Source: Xanthomonas pisi DSM 18956
GTDB taxonomy: Bacteria; Pseudomonadota; Gammaproteobacteria; Xanthomonadales; Xanthomonadaceae
DNA: 64,000 nucleotides
Assembly: GCF_001010415.1 (NCBI RefSeq)
Contig: NZ_JPLE01000017.1
Span: 67,176-131,175 of the forward strand
Reading direction: 5' to 3'
The notes under the pieces are model-generated. The model made no database searches. It had not been told where the DNA came from and saw only the letters and a list, made by a program, of their open reading frames with translations. Below, in pieces: positions 26,320-34,938 of the stretch. Position 1 is the first letter of the stretch; every line of letters begins with the position of its first letter. The position numbers were made by a program, and so were the translations under genes.

Positions 26320-27203
26320 GGAACAACTCCTCTTAACGCCAATTCGTGCAGATACTTGCCGTAGTCGTTCTTTCGCAACGGTGCTGCCAGGCGCTCCAGT
26401 TGCTCGGCATCGATCCAGCCTTGGCCAAACGCGATTTCTTCAGGGCAACACACCTGCAGACCTTGCCGCATCTGGATGGTCTCGATGAAATTGGCTGCTT
26501 CGTGCAACGACTGATGCGTACCGGTATCCAGCCACGCATAGCCACGCCCTAGCGGCTCAAGATGCAGGTTGCCCGCATCCAGATAGCAGCGATTGAGATC
26601 GGTGATCTCCAGCTCTCCGCGTGGCGATGGCTTCAGCGCAGCCGCATAGTCGCTGGCCTTGCCATCATAAAAATACAACCCCGTGACCGCATAGTTGGAG
26701 CGGGGTTTTTCGGGCTTTTCGGCAATATCGATGACCTTGCCGTGCTGATCGAATTCGGCAACGCCGTAGCGCTCCGGGTCATTGACCCAGTAACCGAAGA
26801 CGGTTGCACCCTGCTCGCGCGCATCGGCGCGGCGCAAGGTCTCGGTCAGGCCATGCCCATGAAAGATGTTGTCGCCCAATACCAGGCAGCTCGGCTTGCC
26901 ATCGACGAAATCGCGACCGATCAGATACGCCTGCGCCAGTCCATCGGGACTCGGTTGCACGGCATATTGGATGTTGACTCCCCACTGCGAGCCATCACCC
27001 AGCAGCGACTGAAACAGTGCCTGCTCATGGGGTGTATTGATGATCAGGATGTCGCGGATGCCCGCCAGCATCAGAACACTGAGCGGGTAATAGATCATCG
27101 GCTTGTCGTACACCGGCAGCAACTGCTTGCTGACGCCCTTGGTGATCGGATACAGGCGGGTGCCGGAGCCGCCTGCCAGGATGATGCCTTTGCGTTGTGT
27201 CAT
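26316..27203 (-). CDS. rmlA: Glucose-1-phosphate thymidylyltransferase
   Basis: Nucleotidyltransferase of 295 residues that makes dTDP-glucose from dTTP and glucose-1-phosphate, the first step to dTDP-rhamnose; glucose-1-phosphate is supplied by XanA. The signature [20 protein letters not shown] and the following [17 protein letters not shown] are full matches to Rml[14 protein letters not shown] and the conserved [19 protein letters not shown] are also visible. The gene starts 57 bases after rmlB. Confidence 0.97.
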   Translation of the reverse strand: MTQRKGIILAGGSGTRLYPITKGVSKQLLPVYDKPMIYYPLSVLMLAGIRDILIINTPHEQALFQSLLGDGSQWGVNIQYAVQPSPDGLAQAYLIGRDFVDGKPSCLVLGDNIFHGHGLTETLRRADAREQGATVFGYWVNDPERYGVAEFDQHGKVIDIAEKPEKPRSNYAVTGLYFYDGKASDYAAALKPSPRGELEITDLNRCYLDAGNLHLEPLGRGYAWLDTGTHQSLHEAANFIETIQMRQGLQVCCPEEIAFGQGWIDAEQLERLAAPLRKNDYGKYLHELALRGVVP

Positions 27204-27260
27204 GAGGTAGTCCTGTTGAAGCCCGCACAGCAGTGCATGGGCGCTTGGGAGGTGCGCGCG

Positions 27261-28316
27261 TTATGCCGCGGCGCCGATCCGTTCCAGCCGATAGCTGCCA
27301 TCCAGCACGCCCTGCACCCATGTCTGGTGGTTGAGATACCACTCCACCGTCTGCGCAATGCCTTGCTCGAAGCTATAAGCCGGTTCCCAGCCCAGCTCGT
27401 CCTTCAGTTTCGAGGCGTCGATCGCATAGCGACGGTCATGCCCCGGGCGATCGGTGACGTAGGTGATCTGGCTCGCACGCGGCTTGCCATCTTCGCGCGG
27501 ACGATGTTGATCCAGCAGTGCGCAGATCGCCTGCACGACTTCGATGTTCTGACGTTCGGAGTTGCCGCCCACGTTGTAGGTCTCACCGACCCTGCCCTTG
27601 GCCAGCACCGTGCGGATCGCCTCGCAATGATCGCTGACGAACAGCCAGTCGCGCACCTGCTTGCCGTCGCCGTAGACCGGCAGCGGCTCGCCAGCCAGTG
27701 CCTTGGCGATGACCAGCGGGATGAGCTTTTCGGGGAAGTGGTACGGGCCGTAGTTGTTCGAGCAATTGGTGGTCAGCACCGGCAGACCATAGGTGTGGTG
27801 GAACGCGCGTACCAGATGGTCCGAGGCGGCCTTGGAGGCCGAATACGGCGAATTGGGCGCATAGGGCGTGGTTTCGGTGAACTTGCCGGTTTCGCCGAGC
27901 GTGCCGTAGACCTCGTCGGTAGAGACGTGCAGAAAACGGAACGCGTCGCGACGCGTGTCCGGCAATCCCTTCCAGTAATCGCGAACCGCCTCGAGCAATG
28001 CCAGGGTGCCGACCACATTGGTCTGGATGAAGGCACCGGGGCCTTCGATCGAGCGATCCACATGGCTTTCGGCTGCGAAGTTCAGGACCGCGTCGGGCTG
28101 GTACTCCTGCAGCAGCCGGGTGACGAGCGCCCCGTCGCCGATATCGCCCTTGATGAACACGTGATCGGCATTGCCTTGCAGCGATGCCAACGTGTTCAGA
28201 TTTCCTGCGTAGGTCAGCGCGTCGAGATTGACCACGCGAATCCCGCGCGAGACCGCCTCAAGAACAAAATTGCCGCCGATGAAGCCGGCACCGCCGGTTA
28301 CTAGCCAAGTCGCCAC
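27261..28316 (-). CDS. rmlB: dTDP-glucose 4,6-dehydratase
   Basis: NAD-dependent dehydratase of 351 residues, first gene of the rmlBACD operon. The Rossmann motif [12 protein letters not shown], the family core [12 protein letters not shown], the active-site Thr133-Asp134-Glu135 in STDEVYG and the Y158-x-x-x-K162 pair in YSASK are all present, with [15 protein letters not shown] further on. The ATG at 28316 is 231 bases from the divergent etfB start, so the promoters of both operons lie between them. The nucleotide sugars made by this operon feed the glycan genes on the other side of etfBA. Confidence 0.97.
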   Translation of the reverse strand: MATWLVTGGAGFIGGNFVLEAVSRGIRVVNLDALTYAGNLNTLASLQGNADHVFIKGDIGDGALVTRLLQEYQPDAVLNFAAESHVDRSIEGPGAFIQTNVVGTLALLEAVRDYWKGLPDTRRDAFRFLHVSTDEVYGTLGETGKFTETTPYAPNSPYSASKAASDHLVRAFHHTYGLPVLTTNCSNNYGPYHFPEKLIPLVIAKALAGEPLPVYGDGKQVRDWLFVSDHCEAIRTVLAKGRVGETYNVGGNSERQNIEVVQAICALLDQHRPREDGKPRASQITYVTDRPGHDRRYAIDASKLKDELGWEPAYSFEQGIAQTVEWYLNHQTWVQGVLDGSYRLERIGAAA

Positions 28317-28547
28317 TGTCTACCCCTCCTGGTCGCGCGCGAACCGCGCTGCGTTTTCAAACCACACAGGATATACGGTCCGGGCATTATCGAGCTTAAG
28401 CGCGAGCGAGTCCGCATGGCTTCCCATGTCGCACCGCAGCATCCATACGCCATCGCATGGTGGATGCTGCCCGGTTAGAATGGGCGCACTCCCGAGCCTG
28501 CCGCCGCGGCCGGGCCTTCCCGCAATAGCTGAAGGATCTCGTACACG

Positions 28548-29294
28548 ATGAAAATCCTCGTCGCCTACAAGCGCGTGGTGGACTACAACGTCCGCATTCA
28601 GGTCAAGCCGGATGGCTCCGGCGTGGTGACCGACGGCGTCAAGCTGTCGCCGAACCCGTTCGACGAAATCGCCCTCGAAGAGGCGTTGCGCCTGCGCGAT
28701 GCCGGCACTGCCACCGAGGTGGTGGTCGCCACGCTCGCCCCGGCCGATGCCGCCGCGCACCTGCGCAACGGCCTGGCGATGGGTGCCAACCGCGCCATCC
28801 ACGTGGTCACCGATGCGGCCATCCAGCCGCTGACTGCCGCACGCGCGCTGCTGAAGCTGGTCGAGAAGGAACAGCCGGATCTGGTCATCCTGGGCAAGCA
28901 GGCCATCGACGATGACGCCAACCAGACCGGCCAGATGCTGGCCACCTTGTGGGGTCGCCCGCAGGCGACCTTCGCCGGCAAGCTGGTGGTTGCCGATGGC
29001 AAGGCCACGGTGACGCGCGAAGTGGATGCCGGTCTGGAAACGCTGGAAGTGGACCTGCCGGCGGTGATCACCACCGATCTGCGCCTGAACGAGCCGCGCT
29101 TCATCAAGCTGCCGGACATCATGAAGGCCAAGAGCAAGCCGATGGAGACCCTCGCTTTCGCCGATCTGGGCGTGGACGCGCACGACAGTCTGACCACCAC
29201 CCACTATGCGGCGCCGGCCAAGCGCAGCCGCGGCGTGATGGTCAAGGACGCCGCCGAACTGGTGGCCGCACTCAAGCAGAAGGGGTTGTTGTAA
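28548..29294 (+). CDS. etfB: Electron transfer flavoprotein beta subunit
   Basis: Soluble ETF small subunit of 248 residues that binds AMP and forms the heterodimer accepting electrons from acyl-CoA dehydrogenases. It begins MKILVAYKRVVDYNVRI, followed by FDEIALEEALRLRD and the recognition loop LVILGKQAIDDDANQTGQML, all standard for the family. The stop codon overlaps the etfA start (TAATG). In Xanthomonas, etfBA marks one border of the variable lipopolysaccharide locus, as here. Confidence 0.96.
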   Translation: MKILVAYKRVVDYNVRIQVKPDGSGVVTDGVKLSPNPFDEIALEEALRLRDAGTATEVVVATLAPADAAAHLRNGLAMGANRAIHVVTDAAIQPLTAARALLKLVEKEQPDLVILGKQAIDDDANQTGQMLATLWGRPQATFAGKLVVADGKATVTREVDAGLETLEVDLPAVITTDLRLNEPRFIKLPDIMKAKSKPMETLAFADLGVDAHDSLTTTHYAAPAKRSRGVMVKDAAELVAALKQKGLL

Positions 29295-30238
29295 TGGCCA
29301 AGATTCTCATCGTTGCCGAACACCTCAACGGCCAGCTCAACGCGGCCACTGCCAAGACCCTGAGCGCCGGCCTGGCCGTGTCGCCCGAGTCGATCGACGT
29401 GGTCGTGCTGGCGGCCGATCCTGCGGCCGTTGCGGCCCAGGCCGCGCAGTTGGCGGGTGTTGCCCGCGTGCTGACGGTGACCAACGCTGCCAACGAACAC
29501 GCCGTCGCGCAGGTGCTCGGGCCCCAGATCGCGCAGCTGGCCGGTCAGGGCTACACCCATGTCTTCGGCCCCTCCACCACGTTCGGCAAGGACCTGATGC
29601 CGGTAGTGGCCGCGCTGCTGGGCGTCAACCAGATCTCCGACCTGATGACGGTCGAAGATGCATATACCTTCAAGCGCCCGATCTACGCCGGCAACGCCAT
29701 CATCACCGTGAAGGCACCGGCCGACCAGGTCGTGGTGGCAACCGTGCGCAGCGCCTCGTGGCCGGAAGCGGCTACCGGCGGAAACGCAGCGGTCGAGCCC
29801 GCCAGCATCGATGTCGCACTGCCGACGCACACCCGCTTCATCGGCCTGGCTGCAGGCAACTCCGACCGCCCCGACCTGCAGAGCGCCAAGCGCGTGGTCT
29901 CCGGCGGCCGCGGCGTCGGCTCGGCCGAGAACTTCAAGCACATCTACAGCCTGGCCGACAAACTCGGTGCCGCCGTCGGTGCTTCGCGTGCGGCGGTCGA
30001 TGCCGGCTACGTGCCCAATGAGCTGCAGGTCGGACAGACCGGCAAGATCATCGCGCCCGAGCTCTACGTGGCGATCGGCATCAGCGGCGCGATCCAGCAC
30101 CTGACCGGCATCAAGGACGCCGGCACGATCGTGGCGATCAACAAGGACCCGGAATCACCGATCTTCGAGATCGCCGATATCGGGTTGGTGGGGGATTTGT
30201 TTACGCTGCTGCCTGAGTTGGAGGCTGCGCTGGGCTAA
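29294..30238 (+). CDS. etfA: Electron transfer flavoprotein alpha subunit
   Basis: FAD-binding ETF large subunit of 314 residues. The N-terminus MAKILIVAEHLNGQLNAAT fixes the start at 29294. The C-terminal FAD domain contains VVSGGRGVGSAENF, VPNELQVGQTGKIIAPELY and the conserved GISGAIQHLTGIKDAGTIV. It is translationally coupled to etfB. It passes electrons to the ETF-ubiquinone oxidoreductase encoded at 16687-18336. About 160 bases separate it from the first gene of the glycan island. Confidence 0.97.
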   Translation: MAKILIVAEHLNGQLNAATAKTLSAGLAVSPESIDVVVLAADPAAVAAQAAQLAGVARVLTVTNAANEHAVAQVLGPQIAQLAGQGYTHVFGPSTTFGKDLMPVVAALLGVNQISDLMTVEDAYTFKRPIYAGNAIITVKAPADQVVVATVRSASWPEAATGGNAAVEPASIDVALPTHTRFIGLAAGNSDRPDLQSAKRVVSGGRGVGSAENFKHIYSLADKLGAAVGASRAAVDAGYVPNELQVGQTGKIIAPELYVAIGISGAIQHLTGIKDAGTIVAINKDPESPIFEIADIGLVGDLFTLLPELEAALG

Positions 30239-30298
30239 GAGCACCTGACGAAACTCCAGCGACGTTGCCAGGTCGGCGCAGCCCGGGCTCAGTGCGGC

Positions 30299-30315
30299 AT
30301 GTACGATTCGTACAT
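30299..30315. promoter_or_regulatory. Palindrome ATGTACG-ATT-CGTACAT
   Basis: A perfect seven-base inverted repeat with a three-base centre lies between etfA and the first island gene, 83 bases upstream of the chosen ATG at 30398. Its size and symmetry suit a dimeric repressor site, but no regulator is identified. Confidence 0.35.
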
Positions 30316-30397
30316 TCCAGCTACCGAGCGCTACCGAAACCTTCCTGGCGACTGTTCGCGACATTTCGTTAGCCTTTCGAAGGTCCTGTCGGCTGCA

Positions 30398-31393
30398 ATG
30401 GCTCCACCCTCGCCACCAAATATCAGCGATGCCGCCAAGCCGCGGCATCGTCTGGATTATCTGGCCGCCTTCGTGCTTGTGCTGTGTGCGGGGTACGTGG
30501 CTGTACTGCTGTGGCTGGATCACGGCAACGGTACCTTCTCCAAGCTAGGCGATGTCTGGCAGTTGATGTCGCTGGCAATCGTGCCGGTGTCCATCACTTA
30601 TTTGTTCCGATATTGGCGGTGGCGTTGGTTGCTGCGCCGAAAGGGACATCGAGTACCGTTCTTGCACGGTCTGGCTGGCTATCTGGCGGGCTTTGCGCTG
30701 ACTGCTACGCCCGGCAAGGCGGGTGAGCTGATGCGTATCCGCTACTTCGCGCGCATGGGCATTCCGCCCGAGCGCACGCTTGGGGTCTTCGTCTTCGAGC
30801 GTGCATCCGACCTGCTGGTGATCCTGTCCTTTTCGCTGCTGGCTGCACCGGTGTTCCCGACCCTGGGAGCCCTGGCCGCAGTGGTACTGGGTTTTGTATG
30901 CGTGTTGTTCGGTGCAGCGGCCTGGCCCGCTCTACTCGACCGGTTGACCTCCCTGGGCGAACACTTGCCTGGAACATGGTTGCGACGCCTGACCCGTTTC
31001 GGCCTCGCCGCAGTGCTGGAACTACGCAGCTGCCTGGACCTTAGAGCCTTCGCGCAAAGCATGCTTGCCGGGTCGATCGCTTGGGGGCTAACGTCGGCGG
31101 TATTCGTGGGATTGTGCACAGGCATGGGCTTGCCGCTAGATCCTGTTGTCGCGTTCGGCATCTACCCACTGGCGATGCTGATTGGCGCATTGTCTTTCGT
31201 TCCGGGAGGTGTGGGCACCACCGAACTAGCCATTGTTTTGATGCTTGATCGGCTCGGAATCTCCGCCGCAGACGCAATTGCGGTCGCTGTCGCCGCGCGC
31301 TTGGTCACGCTCTGGTACGCGATCGCAGTTGGCGCGGTGGCCATGTCGATCGCCGAATTTGCCTTACAAAACGAGGCAAGCCTAGTCGACTAG
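30398..31393 (+). CDS. Flippase-like integral membrane protein (LPG_synthase_TM/AglD type)
   Basis: Membrane protein of 331 residues with about eight hydrophobic helices that resembles the membrane domain of lysylphosphatidylglycerol synthases and the stand-alone YbhN/AglD-like family. Family landmarks are the segment ALTATPGKAGELMRIRYFAR, which carries the conserved PGKxGE motif, and ALSFVPGGVGTTELAIVLML, with the PGGVG-x-x-E motif. Stand-alone members often sit in glycan loci and are suspected of moving or handling lipid-linked substrates. The ATG at 30398 starts just ahead of the first hydrophobic region after a short polar stretch; upstream in-frame codons back to 30299 overlap a palindrome. 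First gene of the island, between etfA and the DprE-like cassette. Confidence 0.78.
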   Translation: MAPPSPPNISDAAKPRHRLDYLAAFVLVLCAGYVAVLLWLDHGNGTFSKLGDVWQLMSLAIVPVSITYLFRYWRWRWLLRRKGHRVPFLHGLAGYLAGFALTATPGKAGELMRIRYFARMGIPPERTLGVFVFERASDLLVILSFSLLAAPVFPTLGALAAVVLGFVCVLFGAAAWPALLDRLTSLGEHLPGTWLRRLTRFGLAAVLELRSCLDLRAFAQSMLAGSIAWGLTSAVFVGLCTGMGLPLDPVVAFGIYPLAMLIGALSFVPGGVGTTELAIVLMLDRLGISAADAIAVAVAARLVTLWYAIAVGAVAMSIAEFALQNEASLVD

Positions 31394-31394
31394 G

Positions 31395-31400
31395 TATAAT
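31395..31400 (+). promoter_or_regulatory. Perfect -10 hexamer upstream of the HAD-UbiA gene
   Basis: TATAAT lies directly behind the preceding stop codon and 31 bases ahead of the ATG at 31432. No convincing -35 is visible at 17 bases, so recognition might rely on an activator. If real, it gives the pentofuranose cassette its own short-leader promoter. Confidence 0.4.
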
Positions 31401-31431
31401 CGCGGCCCCGCAATGGATCGCCAGGCCGTCG

Positions 31432-32877
31432 ATGTCCGCCCCTACCAGCAGCTCCACTCGTCCGGTTGTTTCGGGACGCGCCTTGTGCGTGGATCTGGAT
31501 GGCACGCTTCTGAATTCGGACATCCTTTACGAGTCGTTGCTCGCCTTGCTGGCGCGCAGCCCGCTGTATCTGTTCCTGCTGCCGCTGTGGCTGTTGCGCG
31601 GCAAGGCGGCACTGAAACGCGAGCTGGCCTCGCGCGTGGCATTGCCCGCAGAAACCCTGCCCTACAACCCCCAGGTACTGGAGCTTCTGCGAACCACGAC
31701 ACAGCGCCCGCGGGTGCTGTGCACCGCCTCTGACGCGCTGTTGGTGACGCCAATCGCCGCGCATCTGGGCTTGTTCGAACAAGTGATCGCAAGCGACGGC
31801 AAGCGCAACCTGTCCGGCCGCAACAAGGCAGATGTGCTGGTTGAGACGTTCGGCCAGGGCAACTTCGATTACGCCGGCAACGGCAGCGTGGACCTGCACG
31901 TGTGGGACAAGGCCGGCGGCGCCTGGGTCGTCAACAATGGCACCGCGCTTGCAAAGGCCGCCGCACAACGCACGACCGTGCATGCGCACTGGCCCGCTCC
32001 ATCGCGCGGCAGCGCATGGCTCAAGGCTCTGCGACTGCATCAATGGTTGAAGAATCTGTTGGTGTTCGTCCCGCTGCTCACCGCGCACCGCTTCCTGGAT
32101 CTGGAATCGGTAGTGCAATCCACAATTGCACTGGTGGCATTCGGGCTGTGCGCATCCGGCGTGTATATCCTCAATGACCTGCTCGATCTGACCCCGGACC
32201 GTCAGCATCCGCGCAAGCGAAGGCGACCGTTCGCTGCTGGCCGACTGCCCTTGTTGCAAGGCCTGCTTGTCGCGCCTGCGCTCACCATTGCCGGACTGCT
32301 GCTTTCCCTGGCCTGCAGCATCGAGTTTACGCTGGTGTTGTTGGCCTATTACGTCATGACCCTGGCCTATTCGCTGCGTTTGAAGCGCATTGTGATGATT
32401 GATGTAGTGCTGCTTGCAGCGCTATACACCGTGCGCATCATCGGCGGAGCAATGGCGATCGGTATCGAATTGTCGTTTTGGCTACTGGCCTTCTCGATGT
32501 TCATGTTCCTATCGCTGGCATTGCTCAAGCGCTACACAGAGCTGCATGCCATGTTGAGCAGCGGCAAGACCAAGGCCAGTGGGCGTGCGTACTCGGTGGA
32601 GGACCTTTCGCTGCTGCAGTCGATGGGCACGGCAGCCGGCTACATCGCGGTAATGGTGATGGCGCTGTACATCAACAGTCCCGAGAGTGTGGAGCTGTAC
32701 CGCAATCCCAAGCTGCTCTGGCTGGTGTGTCCGGTGTTGCTGTACTGGGTGAGCCGGGTCTGGATCATCGCCCATCGCGGAGAGATGCATGATGACCCGA
32801 TCGTGTTCGCCGCCACCGATCGCGTAAGCCAGATCGTTGTGGTGCTGTGCGGGTTATTCGCCCTGAGCGCCATCTGA
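31432..32877 (+). CDS. HAD phosphatase-UbiA prenyltransferase fusion, DPPR synthase-like
   Basis: Fusion protein of 481 residues. Residues about 15-200 form a HAD-type phosphatase domain with the nucleophile motif D21-x-D23 in LCVDLDGTLLNSD. From about residue 205 (LRLHQWLKNLLVFVPLLTAHR) a UbiA-type membrane domain of about nine helices begins. It has the Asp-rich motif N248-D249-x2-D252-x3-D256 followed by HPRKRRRPFAAGRL, and the second region DVVLLAALYTVRIIGGAMA. This form of UbiA matches decaprenyl-phosphate 5-phosphoribosyltransferases (Rv3806c type), which attach phosphoribose from PRPP to polyprenyl phosphate. The HAD half could then remove the 5-phosphate, a step done by a separate protein in mycobacteria. 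Its stop overlaps the next start by one base. The substrate assignment is inference from family and neighbours. Confidence 0.82.
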   Translation: MSAPTSSSTRPVVSGRALCVDLDGTLLNSDILYESLLALLARSPLYLFLLPLWLLRGKAALKRELASRVALPAETLPYNPQVLELLRTTTQRPRVLCTASDALLVTPIAAHLGLFEQVIASDGKRNLSGRNKADVLVETFGQGNFDYAGNGSVDLHVWDKAGGAWVVNNGTALAKAAAQRTTVHAHWPAPSRGSAWLKALRLHQWLKNLLVFVPLLTAHRFLDLESVVQSTIALVAFGLCASGVYILNDLLDLTPDRQHPRKRRRPFAAGRLPLLQGLLVAPALTIAGLLLSLACSIEFTLVLLAYYVMTLAYSLRLKRIVMIDVVLLAALYTVRIIGGAMAIGIELSFWLLAFSMFMFLSLALLKRYTELHAMLSSGKTKASGRAYSVEDLSLLQSMGTAAGYIAVMVMALYINSPESVELYRNPKLLWLVCPVLLYWVSRVWIIAHRGEMHDDPIVFAATDRVSQIVVVLCGLFALSAI

Positions 32878-34178
32878 TGGTGGCGGGGCAATCCTGGGGG
32901 CGGTATCCCAGAGCGCAGCAGATGCTGCTACCGATCAACGATCGTGCGGCGAATCTGCCCGCATTCGACGGCCTTGCGCTGCCGCGTGGTAACGGGCGCA
33001 GTTATGGCGACAGTTGCCTGAACCCGGATGGCGCACTGCTGTGCGCGCGCGGACTCGATCGCTTCATCGCCTTCGATCCGGCCACTGGCGTGTTGCGTTG
33101 CGAAGCCGGTGTCACCCTGGCCGACATCATCGAGCTGGTGCTGCCACAGGGCTGGTTTCTGCCGGTCACGCCTGGCACACGCTATGTGACCGTCGCCGGC
33201 GCGATCGCCAACGACGTGCACGGCAAGAACCATCACCGTACCGGCAGCTTCGGCCATCACCTGCGCGCATTCGAATTGCTGCGCAGCGATGGCGAGCGCC
33301 GCCTCTGCAAGCCGCACGATGCCGATGGCTGGTTCGCAGCCACGTTGGGGGGGCTGGGCTTGACCGGGCTGATCACCTGGGCCGAACTTCAATTACGCCG
33401 CGTCGCCAGCCCGGCGCTGGAAACGGAGAACATCCGCTTCGGCTCGCTCGATGAGTTCTTTGCGTTGTCGGCAGCATCGGCAGATAGCCACGAATACAGC
33501 GTCGCCTGGATCGATTGCCTGGCAAGCGGGAAGGCGCGTGGCCGTGGACATTTCATCCGCGCCGATCATTGTACCGGGCTGCCCCAGGAACGGCCGCCCC
33601 CTCCAGGCAAGGGCCTGTCCATGCCGATCACGCCGCCGATGTCGTTGGTGAACAAGCTGTCGCTGCGGCCCTTCAACACGCTCTACTACTGGCGCCAACC
33701 CGCACCGCGCAAGCGCGCTGTCAGTCATCTCCTGCCGTTCTTCTATCCGCTGGACGGCATCCGGGACTGGAACCGCATGTACGGACCCGCCGGCTTTCTG
33801 CAATACCAGTGTGTATTGCCGCCGAGCGCCTCCCGCGATGGCGTCGACGCTTTGCTGGGCGAAATCGCACGCAGTGGTAGCGGCTCGTTCCTGGCTGTGC
33901 TGAAGGAGTTCGGCAACACACCGTCCCTGGGCATGCTGTCCTTTCCCAGGCCGGGTACCACGCTGGCACTGGATTTTCCCAATACCGGCCCTGCTGTATT
34001 GAGCCTGCTCGAACGCCTCGACCGTATCGTCGACGAGACTGGCGGCGCTCTGTACCCTGCCAAGGACGCACGTATGGCGGCGCACTCGTTTCAGCGCGCC
34101 TACGGCCGCTGGCGCGAATTCAGCGGCTATCTCGATCCACGTTTTTCTTCCGGCTTCTGGCGCCGGGTCACGGAGTAG
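32877..34178 (+). CDS. FAD-dependent oxidase, DprE1-like
   Basis: FAD-linked oxidase of 433 residues closely resembling mycobacterial DprE1, which oxidises the 2'-hydroxyl of polyprenyl-phospho-ribose to a keto intermediate. It has the FAD-binding PRGNGRSYGDSCLN, TPGTRYVTVAGAIANDVHGKNHH, the substrate-domain NRMYGPAGFLQYQCVLP and FLAVLKEFG, and the active-site lysine K396 in LYPAKDARMAAHSF, equivalent to DprE1 Lys418. The position of DprE1 Cys387, target of benzothiazinones, is Ala364 here (TLALDF in place of NICVDF). The ATG at 32877 shares one base with the previous stop; the SDR partner starts two bases after its own stop. Such tight packing supports a joint pathway. Substrate chain length and sugar identity are inferred. 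Confidence 0.87.
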   Translation: MVAGQSWGRYPRAQQMLLPINDRAANLPAFDGLALPRGNGRSYGDSCLNPDGALLCARGLDRFIAFDPATGVLRCEAGVTLADIIELVLPQGWFLPVTPGTRYVTVAGAIANDVHGKNHHRTGSFGHHLRAFELLRSDGERRLCKPHDADGWFAATLGGLGLTGLITWAELQLRRVASPALETENIRFGSLDEFFALSAASADSHEYSVAWIDCLASGKARGRGHFIRADHCTGLPQERPPPPGKGLSMPITPPMSLVNKLSLRPFNTLYYWRQPAPRKRAVSHLLPFFYPLDGIRDWNRMYGPAGFLQYQCVLPPSASRDGVDALLGEIARSGSGSFLAVLKEFGNTPSLGMLSFPRPGTTLALDFPNTGPAVLSLLERLDRIVDETGGALYPAKDARMAAHSFQRAYGRWREFSGYLDPRFSSGFWRRVTE

Positions 34179-34180
34179 AC

Positions 34181-34909
34181 ATGCAACGCGTCCTCATCAT
34201 CGGGGCCACCTCGGCCATCGCCGAAGCAACCGCCCGACGCTACGCCGCACGCGGGGCGGCCATCCACCTGCTCGGCCGCCAGGCCACGCGCCTGGAAACA
34301 ATTGCCGCAGACCTCACGACCCGCGGCGCCCGAATCAGCATCGACGTGCTGGATGTCAACGACGATGCACGTCATGGCGAGATCCTGGATGCTGCCTGGG
34401 CTGCATTGGGCGGCGTCGATGTCGTATTGATCGCGCATGGCACGCTACCGGATCAAGCCGCGTGTAACGCATCGGTCGAACTATCGCTGCACGAGTTCGC
34501 AACCAACGGCACTTCCACAATTGCCCTGTGCGCAGCGATTGTGCCGCGACTAATGTCGGGCGCCACGCTTGCTGTCATTTCTTCAGTGGCGGGAGATCGC
34601 GGCCGAGCTAGCAACTACCTCTACGGCAGTGCCAAAGCGGCCGTGACTGCCTACCTGAGCGGCCTGGGACAGCGCCTGCGCACGGAAGGCATCAACGTCC
34701 TCACGATCAAGCCAGGCTTCGTCGACACGCCCATGACCGCGGCTTTCAAGAAGGGCGCACTGTGGGCAAAGCCGGACCAGATCGCCAAGGGAATCCTCGC
34801 TGCAGTGGACAGGCGTCGCGCCGTCGCCTATCTGCCGGCTTTTTGGTGGGCCATCATGCTGGTGATCAAGAACATACCGGAATTCATTTTTCGTCGCATC
34901 TCGCTATAA
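34181..34909 (+). CDS. Short-chain reductase, DprE2-like
   Basis: SDR-family reductase of 242 residues. The N-terminal LIIGATSAIAEATARRYAARG is the Rossmann motif in the slightly unusual TSAIAEA form seen in DprE2-like enzymes. The catalytic region reads ISSVAGDRGRASNYLYGSAK, with Ser, Tyr and Lys of the SDR triad. INVLTIKPGFVDTPMTA and the C-terminal MLVIKNIPEFIFRRI also resemble mycobacterial DprE2 and suggest membrane association. With the DprE1-like enzyme it would epimerise polyprenyl-phospho-ribofuranose to arabinofuranose using NAD(P)H. It starts two bases after the oxidase gene. Confidence 0.85.
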   Translation: MQRVLIIGATSAIAEATARRYAARGAAIHLLGRQATRLETIAADLTTRGARISIDVLDVNDDARHGEILDAAWAALGGVDVVLIAHGTLPDQAACNASVELSLHEFATNGTSTIALCAAIVPRLMSGATLAVISSVAGDRGRASNYLYGSAKAAVTAYLSGLGQRLRTEGINVLTIKPGFVDTPMTAAFKKGALWAKPDQIAKGILAAVDRRRAVAYLPAFWWAIMLVIKNIPEFIFRRISL

Positions 34910-34938
34910 ACCGCTCCACCCACAGAGGAAGTGCTGAG

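Noticed and set aside
26562-28304. Open frame of 580 codons opposite rmlA and rmlB
   Set aside because: It spans two certain genes and their spacer on the other strand and is a composition artefact.
34762-34938. Upstream in-frame extension of the methyltransferase gene into the DprE2-like gene
   Set aside because: The extension overlaps the end of a secure SDR gene; the ATG at 34939 has a good ribosome site and begins the conserved domain properly.
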